The position numbers were made by a program, and so were the translations under genes. This document shows positions 10,141-22,169 of a stretch of DNA of 64,000 nucleotides, in pieces. The stretch comes from Ahaetulla prasina (lineage: Eukaryota > Chordata > Lepidosauria > Squamata > Colubridae). Numbering within the stretch: position 1 is the first letter of the stretch; each line of letters starts with the position of its first letter. The stretch is from assembly GCF_028640845.1 (NCBI RefSeq), contig NC_080542.1:16521283-16585282 (forward strand). Reading direction: 5' to 3'. The notes beneath the pieces were generated by a model that was not told the DNA's origin, searched no databases, and worked only from the letters and a program-made list of their open reading frames with translations.

Positions 10141-10665
10141 ACTAGAAAGAGTGCAGAGAAGAGCAGCAAAGATGATTAGGGGACTGGAGGTAAAACATAT
10201 TTATTTTTTATTTATTATTTTTATTTATTTATTTGATTTTTATACCGCCCTTCTCCTGAAGGACTCAGGGTGGTGTACAGGCAAAAATATGAAGAACAGT
10301 TGCAGGAATTGGATATATCTAGTTTAATGAAAAGAAGGACTAGGGGAGACATGATAGCAGTCTTCCAATATCTCAGGGGCTGCCACAAAGAAGAGGGAAT
10401 CGAACTATTCTCTAATGCACCTGAGGGCAGGATAAGAAGCAAGGGGTGGAAACTGATCAAGGAAAGAAGCAATTTAGAACTAAGGAGAACTTTCCTGACA
10501 GTCAGAACAATTAATGAGTGGAACAATTTGCCTGCAGAAGTTGTGAATACTCCAACACTGGAAATTTTTAAGAAGATGTTGGAAAACATTTGTCTGAAGT
10601 GGTATAAGATTCCTGCCTGGGCAGGGAGTGGACTAGACAACTTCCAAGGTCCCTTCCAACTCTTT
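10141..10665 (+). mobile_element. CR1 LINE 3' fragment with a nested L2 tail
   Basis: CR1 sense-strand sequence runs from AAAGAGTGCAGAGAAGAGC to GACTAGACAACTTCCAAGG. It is split at about 10203-10284 by a minus-strand L2-like LINE 3' tail (TATACCGCCCTTCTCC...). (TTG)n follows at about 10668-10700. Confidence 0.85.
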
Positions 10666-10669
10666 TGTT

Positions 10670-10702
<33 letters not shown>

Positions 10703-10807
10703 ATTAATGTTATTTGTAGAGCAATGCTCACAATCAGTCACTGTTAGACCACTAGTTCTTGGTTAGCTATGACAGAATTCCTAATACTTTTCCTGAAGTG
10801 CCCATCT

Positions 10808-11725
10808 TCACAAGATCTTGGCTACTGCCCTATGAAAGTCCTTGTTTCGCAGGGTGTAAACGACAGAGTTGAGCAGAGGGGTGATCAAAACGTAGAAGAC
10901 TGCAATCTGTTTATCGCGATCAGCAGCTGAGTCAGTCTTTGGAATGATGTAGACCCAAAGCAAAGGGCCATAAAACATGGAGATCACAATAAGATGGGAG
11001 CCACAGGTAGAGAAAGCCTTGCACCAGCCACTGGACTTCATTTGTAAGACAGAATGAAGAATAAATCCATAGGAGGTCAACACAATAGAAAGGGGAACCA
11101 AAAGGAAAAATCCTCCTATACCAAAAATAATGCTCTTGGCAATTCTGGTATCACCACATGCAAGTTTCAGCACCATTGGCATCTCACATGTGAAGTTATT
11201 GATCTGATTGGGGCCACAATAATTTTGGCAAAGAAGGCAGACAATGTAAATCACACAGACCAGAGGAGCTGTTATCCAACATGTTGAGCTACATTGCAAC
11301 TGGCAGCTCTTGTCCATGAGAACAGGGTAGAGTAAAGGACAGCAGATGGCCAGGTAGCGGTCATAGGCCATGACCCCCAATAGGAGAATCTCAACACCTC
11401 CTAAGGTCACTGTAATGTATATCTGAACCATGCAGAATGTTACAGAAATGGCTCCATCTCCAGTCAGGAGCTGAGTCAACATAAGAGGCATGGTGGTGGT
11501 TACGTAACACATATCTACCCATGCAAGATGTGAGAGAAAGTAATACATGGGTGTGTGCAGGTGTGAATCGACCTGCACCAATACGATGATCAGCAGGTTC
11601 CCTGAAACTGTAAACAAGTAGATAATGAGAATGACCCCAAAGAGGAGAAGCTGGAATTTTCTGTGGCTGGTGAGGCCCAGCAAAATGAATTCCTTGATAG
11701 AAGTGAAGTTCTGAGCTTCAGTCAT
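10808..11725 (-). CDS. Class II olfactory receptor, intact, 305 aa
   Basis: Tandem paralogue of the receptor at 200-1120, same strand, about 9.7 kb apart, with the same N-terminus and the same motifs: NFT glycosylation site (6-8), HTPMYYF (57-63), MAYDRYLAIC (119-128), KAFSTC (236-241), PLLNSVVYTLRN (283-294). One residue is missing in the third intracellular loop, where SSGWCKAF replaces SHVGRHKAF. Differences from the first receptor cluster in TM3, TM4, TM5 and TM6, where odorant contacts usually lie, so the two probably differ in ligands (inference). No frameshift or stop. It is a G-protein-coupled odorant receptor by family knowledge; the ligand is unknown. The start Met is fixed by alignment with the paralogue. 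Confidence 0.95.
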   Translation of the reverse strand: MTEAQNFTSIKEFILLGLTSHRKFQLLLFGVILIIYLFTVSGNLLIIVLVQVDSHLHTPMYYFLSHLAWVDMCYVTTTMPLMLTQLLTGDGAISVTFCMVQIYITVTLGGVEILLLGVMAYDRYLAICCPLLYPVLMDKSCQLQCSSTCWITAPLVCVIYIVCLLCQNYCGPNQINNFTCEMPMVLKLACGDTRIAKSIIFGIGGFFLLVPLSIVLTSYGFILHSVLQMKSSGWCKAFSTCGSHLIVISMFYGPLLWVYIIPKTDSAADRDKQIAVFYVLITPLLNSVVYTLRNKDFHRAVAKIL

Positions 11726-12714
11726 GACCTCCTTCTGTAGAGAAGAAAAAAGAATGAGAGACTTTTAGATCAACTCCCACTGTTAAATGTGCAGATATAG
11801 AAAAACCCGATGTTGACAACTAACAGCTATTTTTTTATATTGCTGTAATGAAATGATTCCAGGAATTTGATAATGAGTGTGTTTTGATGGATGGAACAAC
11901 AAAATTACTATCAGGTAGAAAAATATTCCTGTTTTTCCATTTTCGTATCAGTTTTCCTTTAGCTGAGACAAGAGAATTTGCTTTAGATGTCAGTTTAAAA
12001 AGAGAAAAAAATCTAAAAGAACTATTTTGAGTGAAGTTTGTTAGGGTTTTGATTTTTGCAATATATAGTTATTGTGAGATTTTTTTCTTTGACAGAATGG
12101 ACTTTAACATCTATTATCATTCAAACTCAGGTCAACTTGTTTTCTTCAGTTACTGTAGTACTGGCAGGCTAACTGAAATAATATTAATTAATTGTTACTT
12201 TTGCTTTTTCACTTAAATGAGACCGTATGGATTTTTGCACGTTTTGACATTAGTACTAATTTATTCCTTGATTTGTTCGGTAGCAATCCAAACTAAAAAA
12301 AAAAAAAAATCCAAGGAATTTGTTACAACTTGCAATATGCAAAAATTGCTCTCACTTCTGAAACTGCAAATATTTTCTCACGCCGGAAAACATATATAAC
12401 ACAATGCTATTCTTGGTTTGCTACTATTGGGTGGAAATCAAAATAAAGAAATATGACTGGAAATTTCTTTAACACATTTATTTCAAAATTGCTTGAATAA
12501 TAACCTCAAATATGCCTTACATTTTTAGTAATAAGTTAAGAACAAATACTCCTTTAGAGTCTTTCAAAAGGAAATAAAATAAAATACCTCTACTGCATCA
12601 TTGATTAGTATTTGAATTTAGGAAATAAGTTAGATCTTGCCCATATCAAGTTGATTTTTTGCTAGTAACATGGATTATTTTTCAAGGAAAACTAACCTTA
12701 TCTCAATAGACTCA

Positions 12715-12848
12715 GGCTCCATTACTGGAGGCTTTCAAAAAGAGACTGGACAACCATTTGCTATAGGTTTTCCTGCTTGGGCAGGGGTTTGGAGTAGAAG
12801 ACCTCCAAGGTCACTTCTAACTCTATTATTCTAACTCTATTATTCTAG
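12715..12848 (+). mobile_element. CR1 LINE 3' end
   Basis: AGGCTTTCAAAAAGAGACTGG through GAAGACCTCCAAGGTCAC, ending in two copies of CTCTATTATTCTA, the CR1-type terminal repeat. Confidence 0.85.
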
Positions 12849-13404
12849 ATTATACAGGGATTTCTTTTCAGAGAAGAATCTTTCCAAAAGGAAACAACAT
12901 AGAAATACTCAAAATCCATCAGCAACGCTTATTCTGAATTTGAATAAAGATGTTGTCACTAAATTCCCCCCTCCTACTTTCCCACACATGAGAAAGTGGC
13001 AGCATGGAAGCTTCCAGCCAAGTATGGCTTCCAAAGCTGACAGATGTTAGAACATGTTAGAACATACCTATATTGAACTAAACTGGTACTAATACAGATT
13101 AATTTTCTGGAAGAACAAAGATGATCTCATCAGATTCAGCACCTACATTACCTTCTTTGGTCTAGGAAGCTAGGCAAAGTTCTTGGTTAGTTCTCGGATT
13201 ACAGATCACTAAGGATTTCAGAGCTGCAGTTTTTCTCCAATGGCAGAAGAGAACTTTACTTTTCTTCCTTTCCAAGATCTTCCACATCCATGAAGAAAGA
13301 GCGAAGCGTATTAACAGCTTTTGCAAGCGCTCAGCAAGGTGGAAGATGATCCACTTGCTTTCTATGAAAGCCAGGTATTGTATACCTGTTCAGGAATTTG
13401 CAGG

Positions 13405-13600
13405 TATATCATGGAAGAAGAATGCTGGGAAAGAAGGGGACGACAGAGAACGAGGTGGCTGGCTGGAGTCACTGAAGCAGTCGGTGTGAGCTTAAATGGA
13501 CTCCAGGGGACGGTAGAGGACAGTAGGCCTGGAGGAATGTTGTCCATGGAGTCGCAATGGGTCAGACACGACTTCGCAACTAACAACAGCAAAATAAGAA
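13405..13600 (+). mobile_element. RTE/BovB-like LINE 3' fragment
   Basis: Translates to a GRQRTRWLAGVTEAVG...SLNGLQG-type sequence followed by GTCGCAATGGGTCAGACACG and an (AAC)-rich tail. This is the usual C-terminus and 3' end of RTE-BovB elements. It interrupts receptor duplication copy 2. Confidence 0.7.
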
Positions 13601-14175
13601 GTGTCCTAGTAAAAACTTAAACAATTGTTTTAGAAAGAGCTCAGTTAATTCATCAACATTAAGAATATCTCAATTCCCATGACAGAATAATATACTCTCT
13701 GAAGATGTCTTGTAATTATGTAGAGTTTATGAGCACATACACTTCACTAAGGGATTCTGCATATTATCATTGGGAACACAAGACTTTTTTTTTTCTTCTG
13801 CTCAAAATCTCTCTTGAAAGAAATTGGTAAGAAATCATGAATCCAATGAAATTGTTCTAGTCCCTTTGGTCAATTCCCATAAATTGTTCCTGCTTTGTTG
13901 TTCTTCATCTTGATCTCTTGTGTATCTCCAAAATGAAACCCTTATTTTAATAGATCAATAATGAATTCATTACAATAATGAATATCTAACATTCCCTGTC
14001 TATGTCCATTATCAAAAAGAGAGAGAAAAGATTAATATTGCCAGAACTTCTAACATTCAAAAATGATTTTAAAGAGATTCTGATTATTAAAAGAAAATTC
14101 CAGGAAAAGGCAGTAGCAAACCATTTTGATATTTTTCCTAAGAAATATGTCATGGACATATTTTTCCAAGTCTGT

Positions 14176-14365
14176 GTGTGCCCCGAAAGAGCTGCTGATC
14201 CAGTTCTACAGAGGAATTATTGAGTCTGTCATCTACACCTCTATAACTGTCTGGTTTGGCTCTGCAACCCAACAAGACAGACACAGACTTCAGAGGATAA
14301 TTAGAACTGCAGAAAAAACAATGGCTACCAACCTGCTCTCCATTGACGAGTCAAAAAGAAGGATA
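14176..14365 (+). mobile_element. Snake1-type CR1/L3 LINE fragment
   Basis: Nearly identical to 25960-26130: the peptide KELLIQFYRGIIES...TSITVWFGSATQQD. Confidence 0.85.
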
Positions 14366-14391
14366 TATACTGCTTATATACCTCTCTAAGC

Positions 14392-14512
14392 CAGGGGTCT
14401 CCAATCTTGGCAATTTTAACACTTGTGGACTTCAACTCCCAGCAAAGCTGTCTGAGGAACTCTGGGAGTTGAAGTCCACAAGTCTTAAAGTTGCCAAGGT
14501 TGGAGACCCCTG
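14392..14512. mobile_element. Palindromic hAT-type MITE, 121 bp
   Basis: Ends CAGGGGTCTCCAATCTTGG and its complement. Target duplication CTCTAAGC (14384-14391) / CTCAAAGC (14513-14520), 7/8. Confidence 0.88.
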
Positions 14513-15480
14513 CTCAAAGCAGTTTAGAGTCACCATATTGTCCCCCAACAATCTGGGTCCTCATTTTACCCACCTCGGAAGGATGGAAGGCCGAGTCGAT
14601 CTTGAGCCTGGTGAGATTTATTCTGCCAAATTGCAGGCAGCCAGCAGGCAGCAGAAGTCAACAAATGTTAATGATAAAGTCATTCAGTTAATAAATTGCA
14701 CTTTCTTTTCAAATTTTTACTTATCTTTTTCTTTCTTTACAAAATTTTTTATTTTCCATAATAGTTCCCACAGTTTAACCAGTGTACAATACAATCACTT
14801 ATACAACAATCGATCCTATACTCAAATTATGCTCAATCCGGGCTGTTCGACCGCCACTCCCTCCCTTTATCCTTTCTATCCTTCTCATCTTTCAACTTTC
14901 CCCACCATCCTTCTCCTCACTTTTCTACTTCCCCTCCTCTTCCCCACTTCTCACTACCATCCTTTCTAACCCTCTATCTTCTCCTCCTTCTTCTCCTCCT
15001 ATCCTTTCTTCTCCCTCCCTTCTTTCCTACCTACTTAGCTACTTTCTTCCTTCTTTACTCCTCTTTCCTTACCCTTTCCCTTCGGTAGTGGTTACCGAGC
15101 AGCCCCGACTTTACACCATTCCAACTTATTTAATTCTACCATTATTTCTGTACAATGGCAGTCAATTAATTTATAATCTTCCCCTTCCCCCTCCCCCATT
15201 TTTACTTATCTTAGTTCATTCTACTACCCATAGTCAGGCTGCCAAAATTCCATTAAGGCATCAAATCTGATTTGTTTTGTATTTGTGCAAAATTACTAAG
15301 CATTTAAAAAAAATTGTTAAGGAAACCCTCTCTAAAAGTCTCCCAGAAGTTATATTTGTGTTTCTTTTATTAATAAGATCATCTTGGCAGGAACTCACAG
15401 CTATCCATTCATGTATGTTGAAAGCATCTAAAATCTCCTGGTAGAATAATGATGTAGACCATTTAAAAATGCATCAGAAT
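14513..15480. other. Pyrimidine-rich stretch, no gene recognised
   Basis: Short SINE-like piece at about 14513-14640 ('CCCCCAACAATCTGGGTCC', 'GATGGAAGGCCGAGTC'). Then C/T-rich DNA (14700-15110), possibly old LINE untranslated sequence, and AT-rich DNA. Open frames through it are low-complexity Ser/Leu/Pro strings. Confidence 0.4.
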
Positions 15481-15504
15481 TAAGTATAGGTTATGGGAAG
15501 ATTT

Positions 15505-15848
15505 AAATAGATTTGCTGGAATTGGGTATGTTTACTTTAATAAAAAGAAGGACAAGGGGAGACATGATACCAGTGTTCCCGTATCTCAGGGGTTGCCACA
15601 AAGAAGAGGGAGGCAAACTATTCTTCTAATCAAGGAGAGAAGCAACTTAGAACTAAGGAGAAATTTCCTGACAGTTAGAACAATTAATCAGTGGAACATC
15701 TTTCCTTCAGAGGTTGTGCTTCATCACGGGAGGCTTTCAAAAAGAGACTGGGCAATCGTTTATCTGAAATTGTATAGGGTCTCTTATTTGAGCAGGGGGT
15801 TGGATTACAAGACCTCCAAGACCGCTTCTAACTCTATTATTCTATGTT
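15505..15848 (+). mobile_element. CR1 LINE 3' fragment
   Basis: AAAGAAGGACAAGGGGAGAC through CAAGACCTCCAAGACCGC and CTATTATTCTATG. Confidence 0.8.
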
Positions 15849-16179
15849 CTAGTTGGCCAGACCGTGTATTGTACAGTAGGTGGCACCACTAGGTTTCTTT
15901 TGTGGTATCCTCCAGTAACCCTTGCCTGCTGTCTTGGTTTAGAGCAAGCATCAAACTTCTAACACAGCTTCTAACATGGACTAAATTAATTTTATCTGAA
16001 TGCAACATCTAACTAAAAGTATAACATGTTCTTAGAGAAAACCCTAGAGCAAAAATCTCTGTTCTTTTGTCCCTCAACCACTCTCATGTTCTTTGAAGCA
16101 TTCATCAGTGTTGATCAGGGGATTACATATTCTATTCTCAGACTCAGATACCACTTCTACCACTTCTAATATTTTAGAA

Positions 16180-16299
16180 CAGGGGTCTCCAACCTTGGCA
16201 ACTTTAAGCCTGGAGGACTTCAACTCCAGAATACCCCAGCCAGCTTTGCTGGGAGTTGAAGTCCACCAGGCTTAAAGTTGCCAAGGTTGGGGACCCCTG
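16180..16299. mobile_element. Palindromic hAT-type MITE, 120 bp
   Basis: CAGGGGTCTCCAACCTTGGC end and its complement around a short AT-rich loop. Flanks TTTTAGAA (16172-16179) and TTTTAAAA (16300-16307) match 7/8. Confidence 0.88.
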
Positions 16300-16479
16300 T
16301 TTTAAAAGATATAGGCGAAACTACCCGGTAGTTCTGCCTATGTCTTCTAAAATATTTTACAAACTTTGGGGGGAAGTGCTAAAGGAAATCGCCTGAGTTT
16401 ACTAAAGTCCATAACTGAAACAAGTTGAATCGAGATCACGTGAAGTGTTAATAAAGATCATGTGAAGTGTTAATACCAC

Positions 16480-17450
16480 TTTAAAATGCCTTGGTAAGGC
16501 CACACTTGGAATATTGCATTCAATTTTAGTCGCCACGATGTAAAAAAGATATTGAGACTCTAGAAAGAGTTCAGAGAAGAGCAACAAAGATGATTAGGGG
16601 ACTGGAGGCTAAAACATATGAAGAACGGTTGCAGGAACTGGGTATGTCTAGTTTAATGAAAAGAAGGTCTAGGGGAGACATGAATAGAATAGAATAGAAT
16701 AGAATTTTATTGGCCAAGTGTGATTGGACACACAAGGAATTTGTCTTGGTGCATATGCTCTCAGTGTACATAAAAGAAAAGATACGTTCATCAAGGTACA
16801 ACATTTACAACACAATTGATGATCAATATATCAATATAAATCATAAGGATTGCCAGCAACAAGTTATAGTCATACAGTCATAAGTGGAAAGAGATTGGTG
16901 ATGGGAACTATGAAACGATTAATAGTAGTGCAGATTCAGTAAATAGTCTGACAGTGTTGAGGGAATTATTTGTTTAGCAGAGTGATGGCCTTCGGGAAAA
17001 AACTGTTCTTGTGTCTAGTTGTTCTGGTGTGCAGTGCTCTATAGCGTCGTTTTGAGGGTAGGAGTTGAAACAGTTTATGTCCAGGATGCGAGGGATCTGC
17101 AAATATTTTCACGGCTCTCTTCTTGATTCGTGCAGTATACAGGTCCTCAATGATAGCAGTGTTCCAATATCTCACAAAGAAGAGAGAGTCTCCAAAGCAC
17201 CTGAGGGAAGGACAAGAAGCAATAGGTGGAAACTAATCAAGGAGAGAAGCAACTAGAACTAAGGGAAAGTTTCCTGACAGAACAATCAATGTGGAACAAC
17301 TTGCCTGCAAAACTTCTATATGCTCCAACACTGGAAATTGTTAAGAAAATGTTGGATAGCCATTTGTCTGAAATGGTGTAAGGTTTCCTGCCTGGGCAGG
17401 GGGTTGGACTAGAAGACCTCTAAGGTCCCTTCCAACTCTGTTATTATGTT
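16480..17450 (+). mobile_element. CR1 LINE 3' fragment split by a Snake1-type LINE
   Basis: CR1 sequence before 16683 (to AGGGGAGACATGA) continues at 17150 (ATGATAGCAGTGTTCC) and ends near CTCTAAGGTCCCTTCC. Confidence 0.88.
16684..17149 (-). mobile_element. Snake1-type CR1/L3 LINE 3' end nested in CR1
   Basis: On the plus strand it begins with (AATAG)n, the complement of the (ATTCT)n tail at 20280, then the shared 3' UTR. Target repeat ATGA at both junctions (16680-16683, 17150-17153). Confidence 0.9.
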
Positions 17451-17638
17451 ATGAATGTTCAAAATCAGACATCCTCTGGCATTAAGCCTAGCAGGGAAGG
17501 TGCTTCCTGGCTGACTGTTGACAAGAAGAACAAAACACAGAACTTACTTAGAACTTAGAATAACATTATTGCCACTTTGAAGGTACACTAACCGGCATAC
17601 ATTAAAATGAAATTTCGCTGCATACAGCTCTCCAAGGG

Positions 17639-18705
17639 TGTTCTGACCTAGGCTTCCTGAGTCAGTAAAAAACATGAGTAGTCCCAACAGCTGTGAATTC
17701 TGTTCATTCACAAATGAGTCCTTCGGGATAAGGCTGATAATCACCCACCTTTATCTCCCTTGACATGCTGCCAAAGACCTAATTGGCAAAACCACACGGA
17801 GTCCAGAGTCAAACAGAGCTTCAGACTATAAACTGAACAGAATTAACAACGTTGCTTCCCGGAAAGGCCCATGTGCCTTTGCTCCTCTTTTAAGTCTTAT
17901 GGGAAGGGCCAATTGTCTTCAAGCCCTATTCCCGAGTCGTCCCTTTTGTTTTAACTCTGCTTGCCTTCTGGCAGCTCTGCACATGTGCGCACTGGGAACA
18001 GGCTCCCTGTTGTGACCCAGGTTCCCGGACTCGGACTCCTGGAGGAGGAGGATTCAGAGAGTGAGGAGGACGGGCTGGCAATGCCTGATTCCCCCGGGCC
18101 TTCTTCTGATTTGGCAACGCCCCAAGAACAATCTTGGCTTGATGCGGGACTGTGCAGACGTGACCGGCACGCGCAGCAGAGGAAGCTTTGGGACCAGCTC
18201 AGGGAATGATGAGTCACAGAGCGACACCAAGAGCAGATAAAAGCAAGAGGCGGAGCTTCTTGGCTTTTTGTGTTGGACAAAGAAAGGAATTTGCACGGGC
18301 AAACTGTTTCATGGATAGAAGAATCTGTTCGTGAGTGACTCTTGCTTTATCTATAATTTTCTAGTTATCTTCAGAAATTTTGGCAGGCGCATGGGGAGAC
18401 CTGGCCAGAACATCTCTGTGCCAGAAGGAATCCAGTCAAGTGTAAATAAATTTGAAGAAGGCCTTTGACTGACTTTTTGTTGGGAGTATTGGGAAGGGGA
18501 AACAGAACACTCCCCCTGTTCCTCTGCCTCACTGAGATCCGACTCTGGAAGCAGCATGTACCTCCCAGATGGCCCTTTCTCTGCCTCCGACGCAGAGCCC
18601 TCATCCAAATCTTCCCCAGACTCCAGGACTGGCCCATGTTCCTCCCCAGACTCTTCACTGTCTGACTCTGCTGCTAGCTCTGCAGGCCACCGGTGGACCA
18701 CAACA
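17639..18705 (-). mobile_element. Solo LTR, minus strand, split by a second LTR
   Basis: Sense-strand start TGTTGTGGTCC at 18705 and end ...AGAACA at 17639. Perfect 5-bp target duplication AAGGG at 17634-17638 and 18706-18710. About 560 bp once the nested LTR is removed. Its first 300 bases encode an acidic, Ser-rich open frame (see findings). No internal retroviral or gypsy genes are attached. Confidence 0.9.
18008..18509 (+). mobile_element. Solo LTR nested in another LTR
   Basis: Begins TGTTGTGACCC, ends CAGAACA. Perfect target duplication CTCCC at 18003-18007 and 18510-18514. Removing it rejoins the outer LTR exactly (GGCTCCC|CCTGTTCC). Encodes an acidic then basic segment (DSESEEDG...; RRDRHAQQRKLWDQL). 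Confidence 0.9.
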
Positions 18706-18740
18706 AAGGGTCACCACCTCCAATATACACTACATAAACA

Positions 18741-18788
<48 letters not shown>

Positions 18789-18812
18789 TAAATAAATAAA
18801 TAAATAAATACA
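18741..18812. repeat. (AAGT)n/(AATA)n microsatellite
   Basis: Tetranucleotide runs change from TAAG to AATA units. Confidence 0.95.
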
Positions 18813-18949
18813 AAGTTATGCATATAGCCACATATATTCTATGACACAGAGAAACAACACAGGTTAGTTCAGATGTATACATGTACATGGTGAGCAAAAC
18901 AATTTTTGCAAGTTTACTGGACAGATGGCATAGGAAACAAAGCTGTTAC

Positions 18950-20292
18950 AGAATCAGGTAGTCTTGCTAGAAATATTTTGAAACCTCCTCCCAGAGGGGA
19001 GCAACAGAAGCAGTTTGTAAAGCACTACAACATCTTGAGTCTCCAAAGACCTATGCAAGGGTCCTTTTTGTAGACTTTAGTTCAGCATTCAATACCATCA
19101 TTCCAGACATTCTTCTAACTAAGCTAAACCAGCTACAGGTACCGGAACAGACTTGTAAGTGGATCACAAGCTTCCTAACAAACAGGAAGCAGCAGGTGAA
19201 GCTAAGCAAGATCACATCAAATACCTGTACAATTAGCACAGGGGCCCCCCAAGGCTGTGTGCTCTCCCCACTTCTCTTCTCTCTGTATACCAATGACTGC
19301 ATCTCCAATGATCCATTTGTTAAGCTACTGAAGTTCGCAGATGACACAACAGTGATTGGTCTCATTCGAGACAATGACGAATCCGCATATAGACGAGAGG
19401 TCAAATGACTAGCCTTGTGGTGCAACCAAAACAATCTGGAACTGAACACACTCAAAACCGTAGAAATGGTGGTAGACTTTAGGAAAAACCCTTCCATACT
19501 TCCACCTCTCACAATACTTGACAACACAGTATCAACAGTAGAAACCTTCAAATTTCTGGGTTCTATCATATCGCAAGATCTCAAATGGACAGCTAACATC
19601 AAAAACATCATTTAAAAAGGACAACAAAGAATGTTCTTTCTGCGCCAACTCAGTAAGCTCAAACTGCCCAAGGAGCTGCTGATCCAATTCTACAGAGGAA
19701 TTATTGAGTCTGTCATTTGCACCTCTATAACTGTCTGGTTCGGTTCTGCAACCCAACAAGAAAAACACAGACTTCAGAGGATAATTAGAACTGCAGAAAA
19801 AATAATTGCTACCAACTTGCCTTCCATTGAGGACCTGTATACTGCACGAATCAAGAAGAGGGCCGTGAAAATATTTGCAGATCCCTCGCATCCTGGACAT
19901 AAACTGTTTCAACTCCTACCCTCAAACGACGCTATAGAGCACTGCACACCAGAACAACTAGACACAAGAACAGTTTTTTCCCGAAGGCCATCACTCTGCT
20001 AAACAAATAATTCCCTCAACACTGTCAGACTATTTACTGAATCTGCACTACTATTAATCGTTTCATAGTTCCCATCACCAATCTCTTTCCACTTATGACT
20101 GTATGACTATAACTTGTTGCTGGCAATCCTTATGATTTATATTGCTATATTGATCATCAATTGTGTTGTAAATGTTGTACCTTGATGAACGTATCTTTTC
20201 TTTTATGTACACTGAGAGCATATGCACCAAGACAAATTCTTTGTGTGTCCAATCACACTTGGCCAATAAAATTCTATTCTATTCTATTCTAA
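18950..20292 (+). mobile_element. Snake1-type CR1/L3 LINE, 5'-truncated, degenerate
   Basis: Encodes palm motif A VDFSSAFNTIIP, TGAPQGCVLSPLLF and catalytic FADDTTVIG, then a C-terminal region with QQRMFFLRQL and ITVWFGSATQQ. Broken by an in-frame TGA after REVK (about 19406), a TAA after NII (about 19612) and a late frameshift. The 3' UTR ends in (ATTCT)n at about 20270-20292. Assignment to the L3/'Snake1' branch is from the motifs plus the AATAG-type tail. Confidence 0.85.
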
Positions 20293-20691
20293 AGTGGGTA
20301 TATGGGGTCTCTAACAATGCTTCGAGCTCTAAGCACATAGCACTTATCTTAAATGATAGGAAGCGAGCTTCCTATAATCTTCTCAGCTGTCCTTACCACT
20401 CTCTGTATGGGGCTTTCTATCTGAGACATTGCTGTCACACAACCAAATCCTGTGCTGTCACAGGGATGCAGTTTGTTAAAATGCTCTCAATTGTGCCTCT
20501 GTAAAAGGTGGCCAGGACAGTAAGAGAAAGATGTACTCTCCTCATCCGATGCAGGAAATGCAGATGCTGCTTTGCACAAATGGGAAGTGTGTCAGTGTAC
20601 TATTTACCGCAGATAATTCACACAAATCCTTTCTTCAAATCCCCATCTTCTCGGCAATTTGTCCATTACCCTGGGCAGAACAAGGGGCATC

Positions 20692-21289
20692 TGTTGTGAT
20701 CTGCCAGAAGCCTGAGGAGCTGCCAATGGAGTCGGACAGCGATGAGGCTGAGGAAGAGCATGGGCCAGGAGGCTGGGGAAAGCCTAGATGGAGGCTCAGC
20801 GTCGGAGGCTGAGGTGGGGCCAGGGCCATTGGGGAGTGAGGTACGGATTCCAGAGCCTCCAGAGACTGATAGTAATGAGGCAGAGGAACAGGAGGAGCCT
20901 GTTCTTAATGCACACATGAGAAGAGCTGCCAGAAGGCAAGAGCAGCTAAAGCAAAGAGGACGAGTCGGGAGTAGGGCCAAGAGATGATTGGCCCTCCCAT
21001 AAGGCTTAAAAGACCAGCAACTGCATTTGGGCTTTGCTTGAAAACAAGATTAATAGCTTTGTCTTCTTGCATTTATTTTGTATTGGTGTTTTCTGAACGT
21101 TTGCCAAGAAAGGCCTTTGGCAGTTTGCCTAATTGGACAAGGTTGGTGATAGGGCTGAAGAATTTGTGTTGGGAGGAATTTGCTTTAATTTAGTTGAACT
21201 ACACTGAGAATAAAATAATTCTCAGCTGTTCGAATAAAGTTTGTTTGTTTTACACTTTCCTATTACCTACTGAGGCCTGAATCACAACA
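20692..21289 (+). mobile_element. Solo LTR, 598 bp
   Basis: Starts TGTTGTGATC and ends ATCACAACA, with perfect 5-bp target duplication GCATC (20687-20691, 21290-21294). Near its 3' end it has the AATAAAG polyadenylation signal. The 5' part carries the acidic/basic coding-like segment (SDSDEAEEEHGP ... RRAARRQEQLKQRGR), with a frameshift. A 5-bp duplication fits gypsy- or ERV-type integrases. No internal region is present. Confidence 0.92.
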
Positions 21290-21413
21290 GCATCCTTGTT
21301 TCTGGAATTGATCAAAGGAATGATTAACATTAAAACAAAAACAAAAAACCAGAAATGTGCTTATTATTATCAGGAGATTATTCCAATTGTGGGATGATAT
21401 CTGTAGATATAAA

Positions 21414-21765
21414 AAGGACACAGTAGCTCAGTCGCTAAGACACTGAGCTTGTTGATCAAAAGGTCAGCAGTTCAGCAGTTCGAATCCCTAGTGCCGCGTA
21501 ACGGGGTGAGCTCCCATTACTTATCCCGGCTTCTGCCAACCTAGCAGTTCGAAAGCACACAAAAATGCAAGTAGAAAAAATAGGGACCACCTTTGGTGGG
21601 AAGGTAACAGCATTCCATGGGCCTTTGGTGTTGCGTCATGCTGGCCACAGGACCACAGAGACTGCGCCGGCTCTTTGGCTTTGAAACGGAGATGAGCACC
21701 GCCCCCTACAGTCAGCAACAACTAGCATATATGTGCAAGGGGAACTTTACCTTTATCTGTAGATA
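21414..21765 (+). mobile_element. Sauria SINE, plus strand
   Basis: tRNA-like head (AGTAGCTCAGTCGCTAAGAC A box; GTTCGAATCCC B box at about 21479) followed by the Sauria body and a CAAGGGGAACTTTACCTTT tail of the BovB type. Confidence 0.88.
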
Positions 21766-22169
21766 GGACAGTATCATAGTACAGATTAATTCTGAAATTG
21801 AGTTTCAACATCACAAGACATGCTCACCTACTAACAAAGCAGATGAAGAGCTCTGTGCTTATGAGAAGAGTTTCTCTCCTCTCTCCCTTTCCGGCTTGAT
21901 AAAAAGTTTTAATGATCAATAAAATAATGAAATATACCAGTGTTCTCTGTGGAGATTGTGTTGATTCCTTTGAGATCCAGGCCATTACAGGATTCTTGGT
22001 TGTTATTTAAGTAGCTTGGTTCCCAATGGATTAATTCAGCAAAACACATAAACAAAAGGGACGTCTGATCTTTCCAACTATAATAATTATTTTTAAAATG
22101 AAGATGTTTTGTCAACCTGACTCTCCTAGGGTAAATTTGTGACTGAGGTTGAAATATTGTAGAATGGGT

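Larger units (their letters stand above)
10700..14165. repeat. Olfactory-receptor duplication unit, copy 2
   Basis: Collinear with 1-4366 plus 6737-6840. Shared anchors include the receptor, 11860-11960, 12580-12660, 13060-13200, 13690-13780 and 14020-14160. Insertions private to this copy are a CR1 tail (12715-12848) and an RTE-like piece (13405-13600). The SCAN fragment and palindrome of copy 1 are absent. Confidence 0.75.

Noticed and set aside
18351..18701. 116-codon acidic ORF that looks like a nuclear protein
   Set aside because: It lies inside an LTR with target duplications and recurs in other LTR copies, so I treat it as retroelement sequence, not a host gene.
21414..21500. A tRNA gene (TAGCTCAGTCGCTAAGAC and GTTCGAATCCC)
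   Set aside because: No cloverleaf acceptor stem closes and the Sauria SINE body follows; this is a SINE head.
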